A stretch of DNA of 28,470 nt from an uncultured Collinsella sp. (GTDB lineage Bacteria > Actinomycetota > Coriobacteriia > Coriobacteriales > Coriobacteriaceae): positions 1 to 28,470 of the forward strand of contig CATXXC010000025.1 of NCBI GenBank assembly GCA_958403385.1, written 5' to 3'. Made by a program: the position numbers and the translations under genes. The notes under the pieces were generated by a model. That model did not search any database. It was not told where the DNA came from and saw nothing but the letters and a program-made list of their open reading frames with translations. The first letter of the stretch is position 1, and each line of letters opens with the position of its first letter. This document shows, in pieces, positions 6,214-12,665 of the stretch.

Positions 6214-7179
6214 ATGCATGCAGCGGAAATTCCTTTCGGGGGGGGGGTATCTCCCAGATTTACCCGCCGCCCGAAGGGGCAGTCGACAGTCGAGTACGTA
6301 CTGATCATCGCGATCATCGTCCTGGTGGTGCTGATCGCGGGACCGTGGGTCTCGTCGGCGATCACAAACCAGTTCAACACGGTGGCGGGGACGCTCGGCA
6401 ACGGAATCTCAAAGGGGAGCTGGGAGTCGGGCGGCACGGGCGGCGGCAACGGGTCGTTGACCGACGCCGACATCGTGGACCCCGTTCACGGGATAGCGTT
6501 CGCCGTGTACTCGGAGGACGACCACAGCCTCATGTTCTACAAGCGCCGCGGGGTCCCCAGAGTCGGTGACATGCTCAACAGCCGCCGCGTGACGGCGGTG
6601 TATACGGGGTTCGAAAATGGATACGCCAGCGCGACCATGGGAAACGACGGCAAGACGACTGCCCCCTGGTGGCCTAACAGAAGTAATATCGTGGCCGTAA
6701 AGGCCATTGACGATGGCATAGAAATCCACTCGTTGGCATTTTGCTTTCAGTACATGGAGAACTGCAAGAGCTTTGATCTGGCAAAGTTCGACATGTCGAA
6801 CTGCACAAATCTGCAGCACGCATTCGCGTATTGCGGCAATGCGACTTCCTTCAGTATTTCAAGCTGGGATACGCCCTCGGTCGTCGAATTCGACTCGGCG
6901 CTCAAAAACCTTTACAAGGTCGAGGAGATTGACATCTCCGGATGGTCGACGCGGAAAGCCGGCGATTTACGTCTCCTTTTTTCCACCGACAGTTCGCTGA
7001 AAAGCGTGAAATTTGGACCAGGGTGGAAGACCTCAGATGTTATGGATATGCTCGGCATGTTTAGCTATTGCAAAAATCTAAACCTCGACTGTTCCGATTG
7101 GAATGTCCCAACCTATGCCAATCATAGTGACTTCAATCACTGCGCCCCCGGCGTTATCCTCCCGAAGGCGTGGCAGTAG
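6214..7179 (+). CDS. Flp-type prepilin-like surface protein with BspA/DUF285 repeats
   Basis: The 321-residue product has a short leader with a glycine run (residues 9-11), then the prepilin site RRPKG|QSTVE, with Glu at +5 and Tyr at +6 as in Flp/Tad pilins, followed by a hydrophobic helix at about 28-45. A Gly/Ser linker (about 67-82) leads to an ectodomain. Its second half (about 175-310) carries BspA-type leucine-rich repeats with the recurring pattern FDMSNC.NLQHAFAYC and SSWDT, EIDISGWST, CSDWNVP. The leader would be cut by a prepilin peptidase and the protein assembled or displayed by a Tad-like machine; none is in this window. AGAGGAG at 6201-6207 lies 6 nt before ATG 6214. A second ATG at 6218 overlaps it in another frame. 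A run of ten G lies at codons 9-11. Confidence 0.8.
   Translation: MHAAEIPFGGGVSPRFTRRPKGQSTVEYVLIIAIIVLVVLIAGPWVSSAITNQFNTVAGTLGNGISKGSWESGGTGGGNGSLTDADIVDPVHGIAFAVYSEDDHSLMFYKRRGVPRVGDMLNSRRVTAVYTGFENGYASATMGNDGKTTAPWWPNRSNIVAVKAIDDGIEIHSLAFCFQYMENCKSFDLAKFDMSNCTNLQHAFAYCGNATSFSISSWDTPSVVEFDSALKNLYKVEEIDISGWSTRKAGDLRLLFSTDSSLKSVKFGPGWKTSDVMDMLGMFSYCKNLNLDCSDWNVPTYANHSDFNHCAPGVILPKAWQ
6238..6247 (+). repeat. G10 homopolymer within the prepilin gene 1 leader
   Basis: Ten consecutive G begin 24 nt after ATG 6214, before the prepilin cleavage site. With ten G, ATG 6214 is in frame with the pilin; with eleven, the overlapping ATG 6218 would be. Confidence 0.9.
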
Positions 7180-7225
7180 GTCTGAAGAAACAAAACGGCA
7201 AGCAGTTTATGTGGCGCGGGCACCC

Positions 7226-7249
7226 GTGCCGCCGTTGCCTCAGCGGCAC
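7226..7249. repeat. Dyad upstream of prepilin gene 2
   Basis: GTGCCGC (7226-7232) pairs with GCGGCAC (7243-7249). It ends 75 nt before ATG 7325 and matches the dyads before genes 1 and 3. TACGCT at 7278-7283 lies 41 nt before that ATG. Confidence 0.6.
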
Positions 7250-7349
7250 GTTACGGGCTAGTCGGTTCGCTTTAACGTACGCTCTGCATGCAATATCAAT
7301 CCCCATGCGAAGGGAGTGTCGCATATGCATGCAGCGGCAATTAACCTTC

Positions 7350-7359
7350 GGGGGGTGGG
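7350..7359 (+). repeat. Interrupted G tract in prepilin gene 2
   Basis: The tract is G6-T-G3, ten nt long like those of genes 1 and 3, but the T interruption would make slippage much rarer. It keeps ATG 7329 in frame. Confidence 0.85.
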
Positions 7360-7599
7360 TATCTCCTAGGAATACCCGCCTCCGAGGCCAAGGAGCCATC
7401 GAGTACGTTCTGGTCATCGCGATTATCGTCCTGGTTGTGATGATAGCCGGCCCTTGGGTCTCGTCGGCAATCAGGAACCAGTTCAACACGGTGGCGGGAG
7501 TATTGGTAAACGGGACAGCAGGTGGGACTTGGGAACCGAGCGGTTCCGGCAGCGGTAACGGCGCGGGTTCCGCGACCGTCCAGGCGGCGCTCGCCAAGG

Positions 7600-7621
7600 A
7601 CGCGAAGGACACGCGAAGGAC
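7600..7621 (+). repeat. 11-bp tandem duplication causing a frameshift
   Basis: ACGCGAAGGAC occurs twice back to back (7600-7610 and 7611-7621). Prepilin gene 3 has the equivalent sequence once. Deleting one copy restores the AKDAKDWTL reading. Confidence 0.9.
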
Positions 7622-8078
7622 TGGACCCTCGGTGAGCAGAAGGCAGTTGCCGAGGACATCGCCGCCAAGGGCGAGGCGTCGCCCGCCTACGCCAAGGCGA
7701 AGGCCGCGATGGATGCCGGCACCGAGTTCTCGATGAAGCTCACCGATGGCAAGACGCTGACTTACCGCATTATCGGCATCAATCATGATGACCCTGCAGG
7801 CGGATCCGGCAAGGCGGGCCTCACGTTCCTCACCACCACGACGGGCATTTGGTCCCCCATGAACGCGATTGACACCAACGCCGGCGGTTGGGAGAAGTCT
7901 GAACTCCGTCAGAAAATGAACTCCGGCAAGATCTGGAATCTGATGCCCTCCGATTTCCAGTCCAAGGTGAAGGCCGTCAAAAAGCTATCGAACAATGTCG
8001 GGGGCGGTGATGAGAACAAGAACGCCGCCGTGACGGCTACCTCGGACAAGCTGTTCCTGCTCAGCTACTCTGAGATCG

Positions 8079-8084
8079 CCCCCC
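8079..8084 (+). repeat. C6 tract at the second frame change of gene 2
   Basis: Read with five C, translation continues as EIAPTSYWASYPWTSSEG into the DUF6273-like end; with six it runs into a TAA at 8168-8170. Confidence 0.7.
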
Positions 8085-8180
8085 ACCTCCTATTGGGCAT
8101 CCTATCCCTGGACTTCCTCCGAGGGCACCCAGTACGAGGCCTTCAAAGGCAAGGTGACGGAGAACTATAATCCCAACTCT

Positions 8181-8198
8181 GCCATTGCCATTGCCATT
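8181..8198 (+). repeat. Three GCCATT hexamer repeats
   Basis: Three perfect copies of GCCATT encode AIAIAI in the ectodomain frame of prepilin gene 2. Copy-number change would add or remove dipeptides without shifting frame. Confidence 0.85.
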
Positions 8199-8345
8199 GG
8201 CAGCGGTTGGTGGGAGCGTTCGGTGTTTCCGAACGCCTCGAAGGGCTTCCTCCATGTCGACAGCAGCGGCAATCCGTCGGACAGCAACTCCGCGCCGGGC
8301 TGGTTTTGCGTCTCCCCCGCCTGGTGCTTCTAGCTTGTCTAGCGC

Positions 8346-8378
8346 AAAGCCCGCGTTACCCCGCGCGTGCTTTCTTTT
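8346..8378 (+). terminator. Degraded terminator after prepilin gene 2
   Basis: AAAGC..CGCG and CGCG..GCTTT form an imperfect stem, followed by TTTCTTTT. Its position, 12 nt after the stop, and its trailing TTTTCTTTTGGCGA-like sequence match the perfect terminator after gene 3. Confidence 0.5.
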
Positions 8379-8399
8379 GGCGACCGAACGAACGGCTTC

Positions 8400-8527
8400 A
8401 GGTTTATGGCACGGGTAGTCGGATTGAAGAGAAATGGGGTCATACAGCGGCTCTCAGAGCGCCTGCCGCACTCCCCCGCCATTACCTCTGCTGCGTCCTC
8501 GTATAGAGTCCATCCTGCTTGGTGTTT
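8400..8527 (+). repeat. 128-bp element downstream of prepilin gene 2 (copy A)
   Basis: It aligns without gaps to 10131-10258, with about 15 mismatches by eye. The middle 32 bp (from CATACAGCGGCTCTCAGAGC) are identical and contain GCTCT-C-AGAGC, a short dyad. Both copies start directly after the terminator of a DUF6273-type prepilin gene. No copy follows prepilin gene 1. Confidence 0.85.
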
Positions 8528-8595
8528 CGAGTTCGGGGCGTATACGGTGGGTGGATAATGGATTCACTTCGATGACGGCGTTTACGGGAGCGACC

Positions 8596-8823
8596 ATGGC
8601 GATGCGCGAGATCGCGGTCAAGTTCGATGAGGGCGAAATGGCCTTGATTCAGGGCCATGCGGACGCCACGGGCATGACCTTTTCCGAGTTCGTGAGAAGG
8701 GCCGCGTTCGAGAAGGCTGAGGACATGGCGGACATCGAGGCCTACAACGAGGCTTTGGACGGGGACGGCGGCACTCGCTACCCGATGGAAGAGGTCGTGC
8801 GCATGGCGGTGGAGGCTGAGTGA
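8596..8823 (+). CDS. Ribbon-helix-helix antitoxin-like protein (DUF6290/RelB-like)
   Basis: The 75-residue product has an N-terminal beta strand and two helices typical of ribbon-helix-helix DNA-binding proteins (REIAVKFDEGEMALIQGHAD, then TFSEFVRRAAFEK), followed by an acidic linker and the C-terminal helix (YPMEEVVRMAVEAE) expected to bind a toxin. GGGAG lies 5 nt before ATG 8596; an ATG at 8602 is an alternative. No RelE/ParE-type toxin gene follows: the next features are a terminator and prepilin gene 3. It may be an orphan antitoxin or a regulator of the neighbouring prepilin genes. Family placement is by motif only. Confidence 0.75.
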   Translation: MAMREIAVKFDEGEMALIQGHADATGMTFSEFVRRAAFEKAEDMADIEAYNEALDGDGGTRYPMEEVVRMAVEAE

Positions 8824-8868
8824 TTGTCCACACGCGTTGTCTGTCTCGGCTCTAAAGGCTTCTCTTGG

Positions 8869-8903
8869 GCGGGGTTCGGCTTATAGCCGGGTCCCGCTTT
8901 TTT
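8869..8903 (+). terminator. Terminator after the antitoxin-like gene
   Basis: GCGGG...CGGCT and AGCCG...CCCGC form a stem with a small loop, followed by seven T (8898-8904). Confidence 0.75.
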
Positions 8904-9024
8904 GCGGCTTTCAGTTGTCTTTCTGAAGGTATGAAATGGCTGCCTCGATATGAATACGGTCGGCATTCGAAGCGGACGTTATAGCCGCGCTAATAGCGCA
9001 TGACTTTCTCCCCTGCCGTCATCG

Positions 9025-9039
9025 TTGCCGCAGCGGCAA
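9025..9039. repeat. Palindrome upstream of prepilin gene 3
   Basis: TTGCCGC and GCGGCAA flank a single A. It ends 71 nt before ATG 9111, matching the arrangement at genes 1 and 2. Confidence 0.6.
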
Positions 9040-9044
9040 GACCG

Positions 9045-9072
9045 TTGCAAATACTTGGAATAGCCCTACGCT
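9045..9072 (+). promoter_or_regulatory. Possible promoter of prepilin gene 3
   Basis: TTGCAA and TACGCT are separated by 16 nt. The TACGCT element sits 38 nt before ATG 9111, as a similar element does in the two sister genes. The -35 match is weak in gene 2. Confidence 0.35.
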
Positions 9073-9114
9073 CGGCTCGTATTGCAAACTCCGAATGAAG
9101 GGAGCCGTATATGC

Positions 9115-10062
9115 ATGCAGCGGCAATTAACCTTCGGGGGGGGGGTCGCTTCTGAAACGACCCGCTTCCGAGGGCAATCAATTATCGAGTACGTCCTGAT
9201 CATTGCCGTCATCGGCCTGGTCATCGTGTTCGCGGGACCCGGCGTGGCCGGAGCCATCCGAAACCAGTCCAACCTGGTCGGCAACACGGTGAACAATGGG
9301 ACGGTCGGCGGCGTCGAGGGAGGCGCGTCCGGTGGCGGCTCCGCAGGCGCCGATTCCGCGGCCGTCCAGGTGGCCATCGCCAAGGACGCGAAGGACTGGA
9401 CCCTCGACGAGCAGGAGGCGGTTGCCAAAGACATTGCCAAGAACGGTACATCGTCTATCGCCTACGCCAAGGCCAAGGCCGCCATGGATGCCGGCACCAA
9501 GTTCTCGATGAAGCTGACCAATGGCAAGACGCTCGAGTACCGTATCATCGGCATCAACCACGACGACTTGGCCGATGGTAGCGGCATGGCAGGCTTGACG
9601 TTCGAGGCGACCGACTCTGCCTTGGGTAGCCAGAGAATGAACGCTACGGACACCAATGCCGGTGGTTGGGATAAGTCCGAGCTCCGTACCCGCCTCAACA
9701 GCGGTGACCTCTGGTTGCTCCTGCCCAGCGAGCTCCAGTCAAAGGTGAAACCCGTCACAAAGACAACCGATAACGTTGGCGGTAACGGGGGCGGTGCCCC
9801 CTCGGCGACGACCGACAAGGTTTTTCTGCTCTCGGCAACCGAAGTATACGGGGATATGCAATCTGACGGCATCCAGTACGAGTGCTACAAATCCAAGGGC
9901 GTGACGAGGTCGAACTATTCCGGTGCATCAGGCTATAGCCACTGGACTCGTTCCGTGAGACCGCGCAGCTCCACATCCTTTCGCTATGTTCAAAGCGGCG
10001 GTATTTGCTACAGCTACAGCGCGACGGACTCGTTTTATGTCCTCCCCGCTTTCTGCTTCTGA
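9115..10062 (+). CDS. Flp-type prepilin-like surface protein with DUF6273-like domain
   Basis: The 315-residue product has a leader with Gly8-10, the prepilin site RFRG|QSIIEY (Glu at +5), a hydrophobic helix at about 26-45 and a Gly/Ser/Ala linker. A DUF6273-like domain follows from about 110 to the end (KFSMKLTNGKTLEYRIIGIN, NAGGWDKSELRTRLNSGDLW, KVFLLSATEVYG, then WTRSVRP and the final VLPAFCF). DUF6273-type ends resemble the C-type-lectin-like folds that carry hypervariable binding surfaces in other systems; that parallel is inference. AAGGGAG at 9098-9104 serves two overlapping ATGs, 9111 and 9115; only 9115 is in frame with the present G10 tract. The open frame also extends upstream to a TTG at 9082, which I reject because the Shine-Dalgarno lies downstream of it. 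Confidence 0.8.
   Translation: MQRQLTFGGGVASETTRFRGQSIIEYVLIIAVIGLVIVFAGPGVAGAIRNQSNLVGNTVNNGTVGGVEGGASGGGSAGADSAAVQVAIAKDAKDWTLDEQEAVAKDIAKNGTSSIAYAKAKAAMDAGTKFSMKLTNGKTLEYRIIGINHDDLADGSGMAGLTFEATDSALGSQRMNATDTNAGGWDKSELRTRLNSGDLWLLLPSELQSKVKPVTKTTDNVGGNGGGAPSATTDKVFLLSATEVYGDMQSDGIQYECYKSKGVTRSNYSGASGYSHWTRSVRPRSSTSFRYVQSGGICYSYSATDSFYVLPAFCF
9136..9145 (+). repeat. G10 homopolymer within the prepilin gene 3 leader
   Basis: Ten consecutive G begin 25 nt after ATG 9111. With ten, ATG 9115 reads the pilin; with nine, ATG 9111 would; with eleven, neither. Confidence 0.9.
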
Positions 10063-10075
10063 TCTCTTTCATCGC

Positions 10076-10109
10076 AAAGCCCTCGCAATCCTGCGAGGGC
10101 TTTTCTTTT
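10076..10109 (+). terminator. Rho-independent terminator of prepilin gene 3
   Basis: A 12-bp perfect stem (AAAGCCCTCGCA with its complement at 10092-10103), a loop of four and TTTTCTTTT. It begins 13 nt after the stop codon. Confidence 0.92.
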
Positions 10110-10130
10110 GGCGATTACTCAAACAATTCG

Positions 10131-10258
10131 AGGTTCATTGTACAGGTAATCGGGTTGAGGAGAAATGGGGGCATACAGCGGCTCTCAGAGCGCCTGCCGC
10201 ACTTCCCCGCCATTACCTTTGCGGCATCCTCGTATGGAGTCCATCCTGGTTGGCGTTT
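10131..10258 (+). repeat. 128-bp element downstream of prepilin gene 3 (copy B)
   Basis: Ungapped match to 8400-8527 at about 88% by eye. A short frame beginning ATGGGGGCATACAGCGGC is open in both copies, but the Shine-Dalgarno-like GAGGAG is only 2-3 nt from the ATG, so translation is doubtful. Differences between the copies are mostly transitions and not adenine-specific. Confidence 0.85.
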
Positions 10259-10530
10259 TGTTGTAACCGCTCACTTGTCCACAGATCAAGTGAACTGCTG
10301 GAATAAATACAGCGACACACTAGTTCGTTACAGTCGCCATATCTGCGTAAATCGCCGCGATAAATACAGCCTGTACTCGTCTGTATACCAGCTACGCGTA
10401 TGTAGATCATGTCGCGTTAATAAATCGGCTCAAGCGCGTGCAAAACGCGCAAGTAACCGCAAAAAGCGATTATCGCGCAGGTAGATTTTTGGCACCCTGT
10501 TGCTTAATCAAAATTAAGCAATTGCTTAAA
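10259..10530. other. AT-richer intergenic stretch with short repeats
   Basis: TAAATACAGC occurs at 10304-10313 and 10361-10370. An inverted repeat TCACTTG/CAAGTGA flanks a DnaA-box-like TTGTCCACA at 10271-10293, and TTGCTTAAT/ATTAAGCAA lies at 10500-10521. Plus-strand frames through here are basic and unconvincing. I see no gene. Confidence 0.4.
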
Positions 10531-10562
10531 ACAAAAAAGGTCAGGCACTAGGTGCCTGACCT
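10531..10562 (-). terminator. Terminator of tRNA-Pro
   Basis: An 11-bp perfect stem (10538-10548 with 10552-10562, arm GGTCAGGCAC) with a 3-nt loop is followed on the minus strand by six T. It lies 9 nt after the encoded CCA end of the tRNA. Confidence 0.9.
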
Positions 10563-10571
10563 GCAAACTTC

Positions 10572-10648
<77 letters not shown>

Positions 10649-10689
10649 AAGCTTTTTTTGTTGCTCTGCTCTCGCTCGCAACAGGGAGT

Positions 10690-10719
10690 ATATTAACCCG
10701 AAACTTTAGACTTGTGCAA
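10690..10719 (-). promoter_or_regulatory. Promoter of tRNA-Pro
   Basis: On the minus strand, TTGCAC (10714-10719) and TAATAT (10690-10695) are spaced by 18 nt, about 40 nt upstream of the mature tRNA 5' end. They lie within the 80-bp gap after coaBC. Confidence 0.65.
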
Positions 10720-10728
10720 GAACTTTTT

Positions 10729-11943
10729 TTATAAATTTTGAAGCAAGTCCAAAATTGTATCTGCGAGCTGGGGTTTTGTTAGCACGGGAAGTTCCTGTGT
10801 ACCCGCTGTGCTCACAATCCAGGCCTTGTTAGTGTCGGTACCAAAGCCTGAATCGGCGCGCGAGACATCGTTGGCGATAATGGCATCGCAACCTTTGCGT
10901 GCCAATTTGCGCTCGGCGTACTCGACAACGTTATCGGTCTCGGCCGCAAAGCCGATCACGCATCGCTCGCCCTTCTGGTGTGAGAGCTCGGCCAAGATAT
11001 CGACCGTTTCGACAAGCTCGATGCGATCCAAGCGTTCGTTGGACTTTTTGAGCTTATGGTCCGCAGGGGTGGCGGGGGTATAGTCGGCGACGGCGGCCGC
11101 ACAAATTGCCGCATCGGCCGTCTGGAAGGCGCTCAGGGCCGCCTGGAGCATCTCTGCGGCGGTTTGCACGCGCACGCACGCCACGCCGCGGGGAACATCG
11201 AGCGATGTCGGTCCCAACACGAGCGTGACCTCGCCACCGCGGCGTGCGGCCTCCCCTGCAAGGGCGACGCCCATCTTGCCTGATGAGCGGTTGCCAATGA
11301 AGCGCACCGGGTCGATCGGTTCGTGTGTGGGGCCGGCAGTGATGACGATGCGCTTGCCCGCCAGGTCTTGCGGCACGGGGTTGAGCACCTCACAGACAGC
11401 CTCGACGATGTCCTCGGGCTCGCTCATGCGTCCCGTGTCCACGTCGCCGCAGGCAAGGTAGCCGCTGCCCGGACCCACCACATGGACACCGCGCTCGCGC
11501 AACGTGGCCATGTTGGTCTGTGTAGCCGGCGCTTTCCACATGCCATTGTTCATGGCCGGCGCGATCACGATGAGTCGTGGCGTTGCCAGCAGCGTGGTGG
11601 AGATGAGGTCGTCTGCGATGCCGTTGGCCATCTTGGCGATGATATTGGCCGTCGCGGGCGCCACGACCACCAGGTCGGGCTCCTGTGCGAGCGAGATGTG
11701 GTGGATGGGGTCGGAGGGATCGTCGAATAGGCCCACGGCAACGGGCTCGTTGGTGAGCGCACGGAAGGTGAGCGGGCCCACAAACTCGGTGGCATGCTCG
11801 CTCATGACGACCTTGACGCGTGCGCCGCGCTTTTGCAGCAGGCGCACGATATTGCACGACTTATAGGCGGCGATCCCGCCGGTAATGCCCAGCAGGATCG
11901 TTTTTCCCTCAAGTTGCATTGAATTGTTGGATGCCGCCGTCAT
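10729..11943 (-). CDS. coaBC: CoaBC: phosphopantothenoylcysteine synthetase/decarboxylase
   Basis: The bifunctional coenzyme A enzyme couples 4'-phosphopantothenate to cysteine (CoaB) and decarboxylates the product (CoaC). The 404 residues show the N-terminal flavoprotein decarboxylase: GITGGIAAYK at 19-28, the catalytic His region HHIS at 81-84, PAMN at 129-132 and the lid cysteine in ACGD at 164-167. The C-terminal synthetase has ITAGPT at 201-206 and NRSSGKMG at 218-225. ATG 11943 follows the stop of the upstream gene by 2 nt, with AAGGAAG 7 nt before; ATG 11919 is a weaker alternative. It is the last gene of the long minus-strand run. No clear hairpin terminator follows, so read-through toward tRNA-Pro is possible. 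Confidence 0.96.
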   Translation of the reverse strand: MTAASNNSMQLEGKTILLGITGGIAAYKSCNIVRLLQKRGARVKVVMSEHATEFVGPLTFRALTNEPVAVGLFDDPSDPIHHISLAQEPDLVVVAPATANIIAKMANGIADDLISTTLLATPRLIVIAPAMNNGMWKAPATQTNMATLRERGVHVVGPGSGYLACGDVDTGRMSEPEDIVEAVCEVLNPVPQDLAGKRIVITAGPTHEPIDPVRFIGNRSSGKMGVALAGEAARRGGEVTLVLGPTSLDVPRGVACVRVQTAAEMLQAALSAFQTADAAICAAAVADYTPATPADHKLKKSNERLDRIELVETVDILAELSHQKGERCVIGFAAETDNVVEYAERKLARKGCDAIIANDVSRADSGFGTDTNKAWIVSTAGTQELPVLTKPQLADTILDLLQNL

Positions 11944-11945
11944 CG

Positions 11946-12665
11946 CTAGGCTTCCTTGCTCGGGAGCACCAGCAGGCGGTGGCAATACGGGCAGTGCGTA
12001 ATTTCGCTTCCGTCGTGGTTGAGGTCGCTCATGGACGATGCCTGCAGCGCTGTGTGGCAGACCGTGGGGATGTTGCCCTGGATGGTCTCGACGGCCAGGC
12101 CGCGGAACTGCTTGAGCAGACGCTCGTAGTCGGTGAGCACGTCGGCCGGTAGCGTAGCGGCAAGCGCGGTGCGCTCCTTGGCGGCGGAATCAATCTGAGC
12201 CTGTAGGTCGGCGGCCTTAGCGCGCGCGGCCTTGGTATCGGCCTTCACACCCTCCTCGAACTTGGCGATGATTGCCTGCGCGCGGGCCTCGCGGTCGAGC
12301 GCCTCCTTATGGGCGATGACGACATCCTTGCGGGTGTGCTCAATCTTGTCCAGACGCTTGGCCAAGGTGGCGAGTTCATTCTCCAGGTCCTGAACCTCGC
12401 GGTAGTCGGAGCCGTCGACGTGGCGCTTCTTGGCAGCCTCGATGGCGTTGTTGGTCTGAATCTCGGTGGTGTTGAGATCGTCGAGCTCAATGTCCAGATC
12501 CTTGCGCTGGGCGTAGAGCTTGGTCATCTCGGACTTGAGCTTCACATAGGTCTTGCGCTTGGAAGCGAGCTCCTTGAGCTCCGGCATATTGGCAAGTTCG
12601 CTCTTGTTGCGGGCGAGCTCCGAATCGATCTGTTGCAGCTTGAGTAGCGTAGCGCCGGCGCTCAT
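11946..12665 (-). CDS. Coiled-coil zinc-ribbon protein (CT398/C4-type family)
   Basis: The 239-residue product is a long antiparallel coiled coil (about residues 8-185, beginning LLKLQQIDSELARNKSEL) with a C-terminal zinc-ribbon (CPYC at 225-228). In this family two CxxC pairs bind zinc. Here the first pair is reduced to Cys203 followed by His204 (VCHTAL), so the metal site is either C/H-C-C or lost. Proteins of this type accompany Nif3-like genes in many bacteria; their role is unclear. ATG 12665 has AGGAGAG just upstream and overlaps the Nif3 stop by 4 nt, indicating translational coupling. An in-frame upstream ATG at 12701 lies within Nif3 and lacks a Shine-Dalgarno. Confidence 0.85.
   Translation of the reverse strand: MSAGATLLKLQQIDSELARNKSELANMPELKELASKRKTYVKLKSEMTKLYAQRKDLDIELDDLNTTEIQTNNAIEAAKKRHVDGSDYREVQDLENELATLAKRLDKIEHTRKDVVIAHKEALDREARAQAIIAKFEEGVKADTKAARAKAADLQAQIDSAAKERTALAATLPADVLTDYERLLKQFRGLAVETIQGNIPTVCHTALQASSMSDLNHDGSEITHCPYCHRLLVLPSKEA

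Larger units (their letters stand above)
7329..8333 (+). pseudogene. Flp-type prepilin with DUF6273-like domain, frame broken twice
   Basis: The gene starts at ATG 7329 (the second of two overlapping ATGs; AAGGGAG at 7310-7316) with the prepilin site RLRG|QGAIEYVLV and a membrane helix at about 27-44. An 11-bp direct duplication at 7600-7621 shifts the frame inside what gene 3 reads as AKDAKDWTL. The next frame then continues the DUF6273-like domain (FSMKLTDGKTLTYRIIGIN, later NAGGWEKSELRQKMNSGK). At 8079-8084 a C6 tract, one C longer than needed, returns translation to the original frame. That frame ends in a typical DUF6273 finish (GSGWWERSV ... SPAWCF, stop TAG 8331). The +11 and +1 changes sum to +12. 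Untreated, the product stops at 7736 as a short pilin with a scrambled tail. It could be a pseudogene, a silent donor cassette or a phase-off allele. Confidence 0.75.

Noticed and set aside
9115..10258. Diversity-generating retroelement target and template
   Set aside because: The DUF6273-like end resembles lectin-fold targets, but there is no reverse transcriptase in the window, and the repeated downstream element does not match the C-terminal coding region or show adenine-specific changes.
8824..10283. Two DnaA-box-like 9-mers TTGTCCACA (8824-8832 and 10275-10283)
   Set aside because: Only two isolated matches over 1.5 kb, about what chance could give, with no AT-rich unwinding region or dnaA/dnaN beside them. 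Not an origin on this evidence.
10294..10450. Possible CRISPR-like spacing of TAAATACAGC repeats
   Set aside because: Only two 10-bp copies, too short and too few for an array, and no cas genes.
10005..10484. 159-residue plus-strand frame across the end of prepilin gene 3 and the following spacer
   Set aside because: It starts inside gene 3 in another frame, crosses a strong terminator and has no ribosome-binding site. The basic tail reflects local composition.
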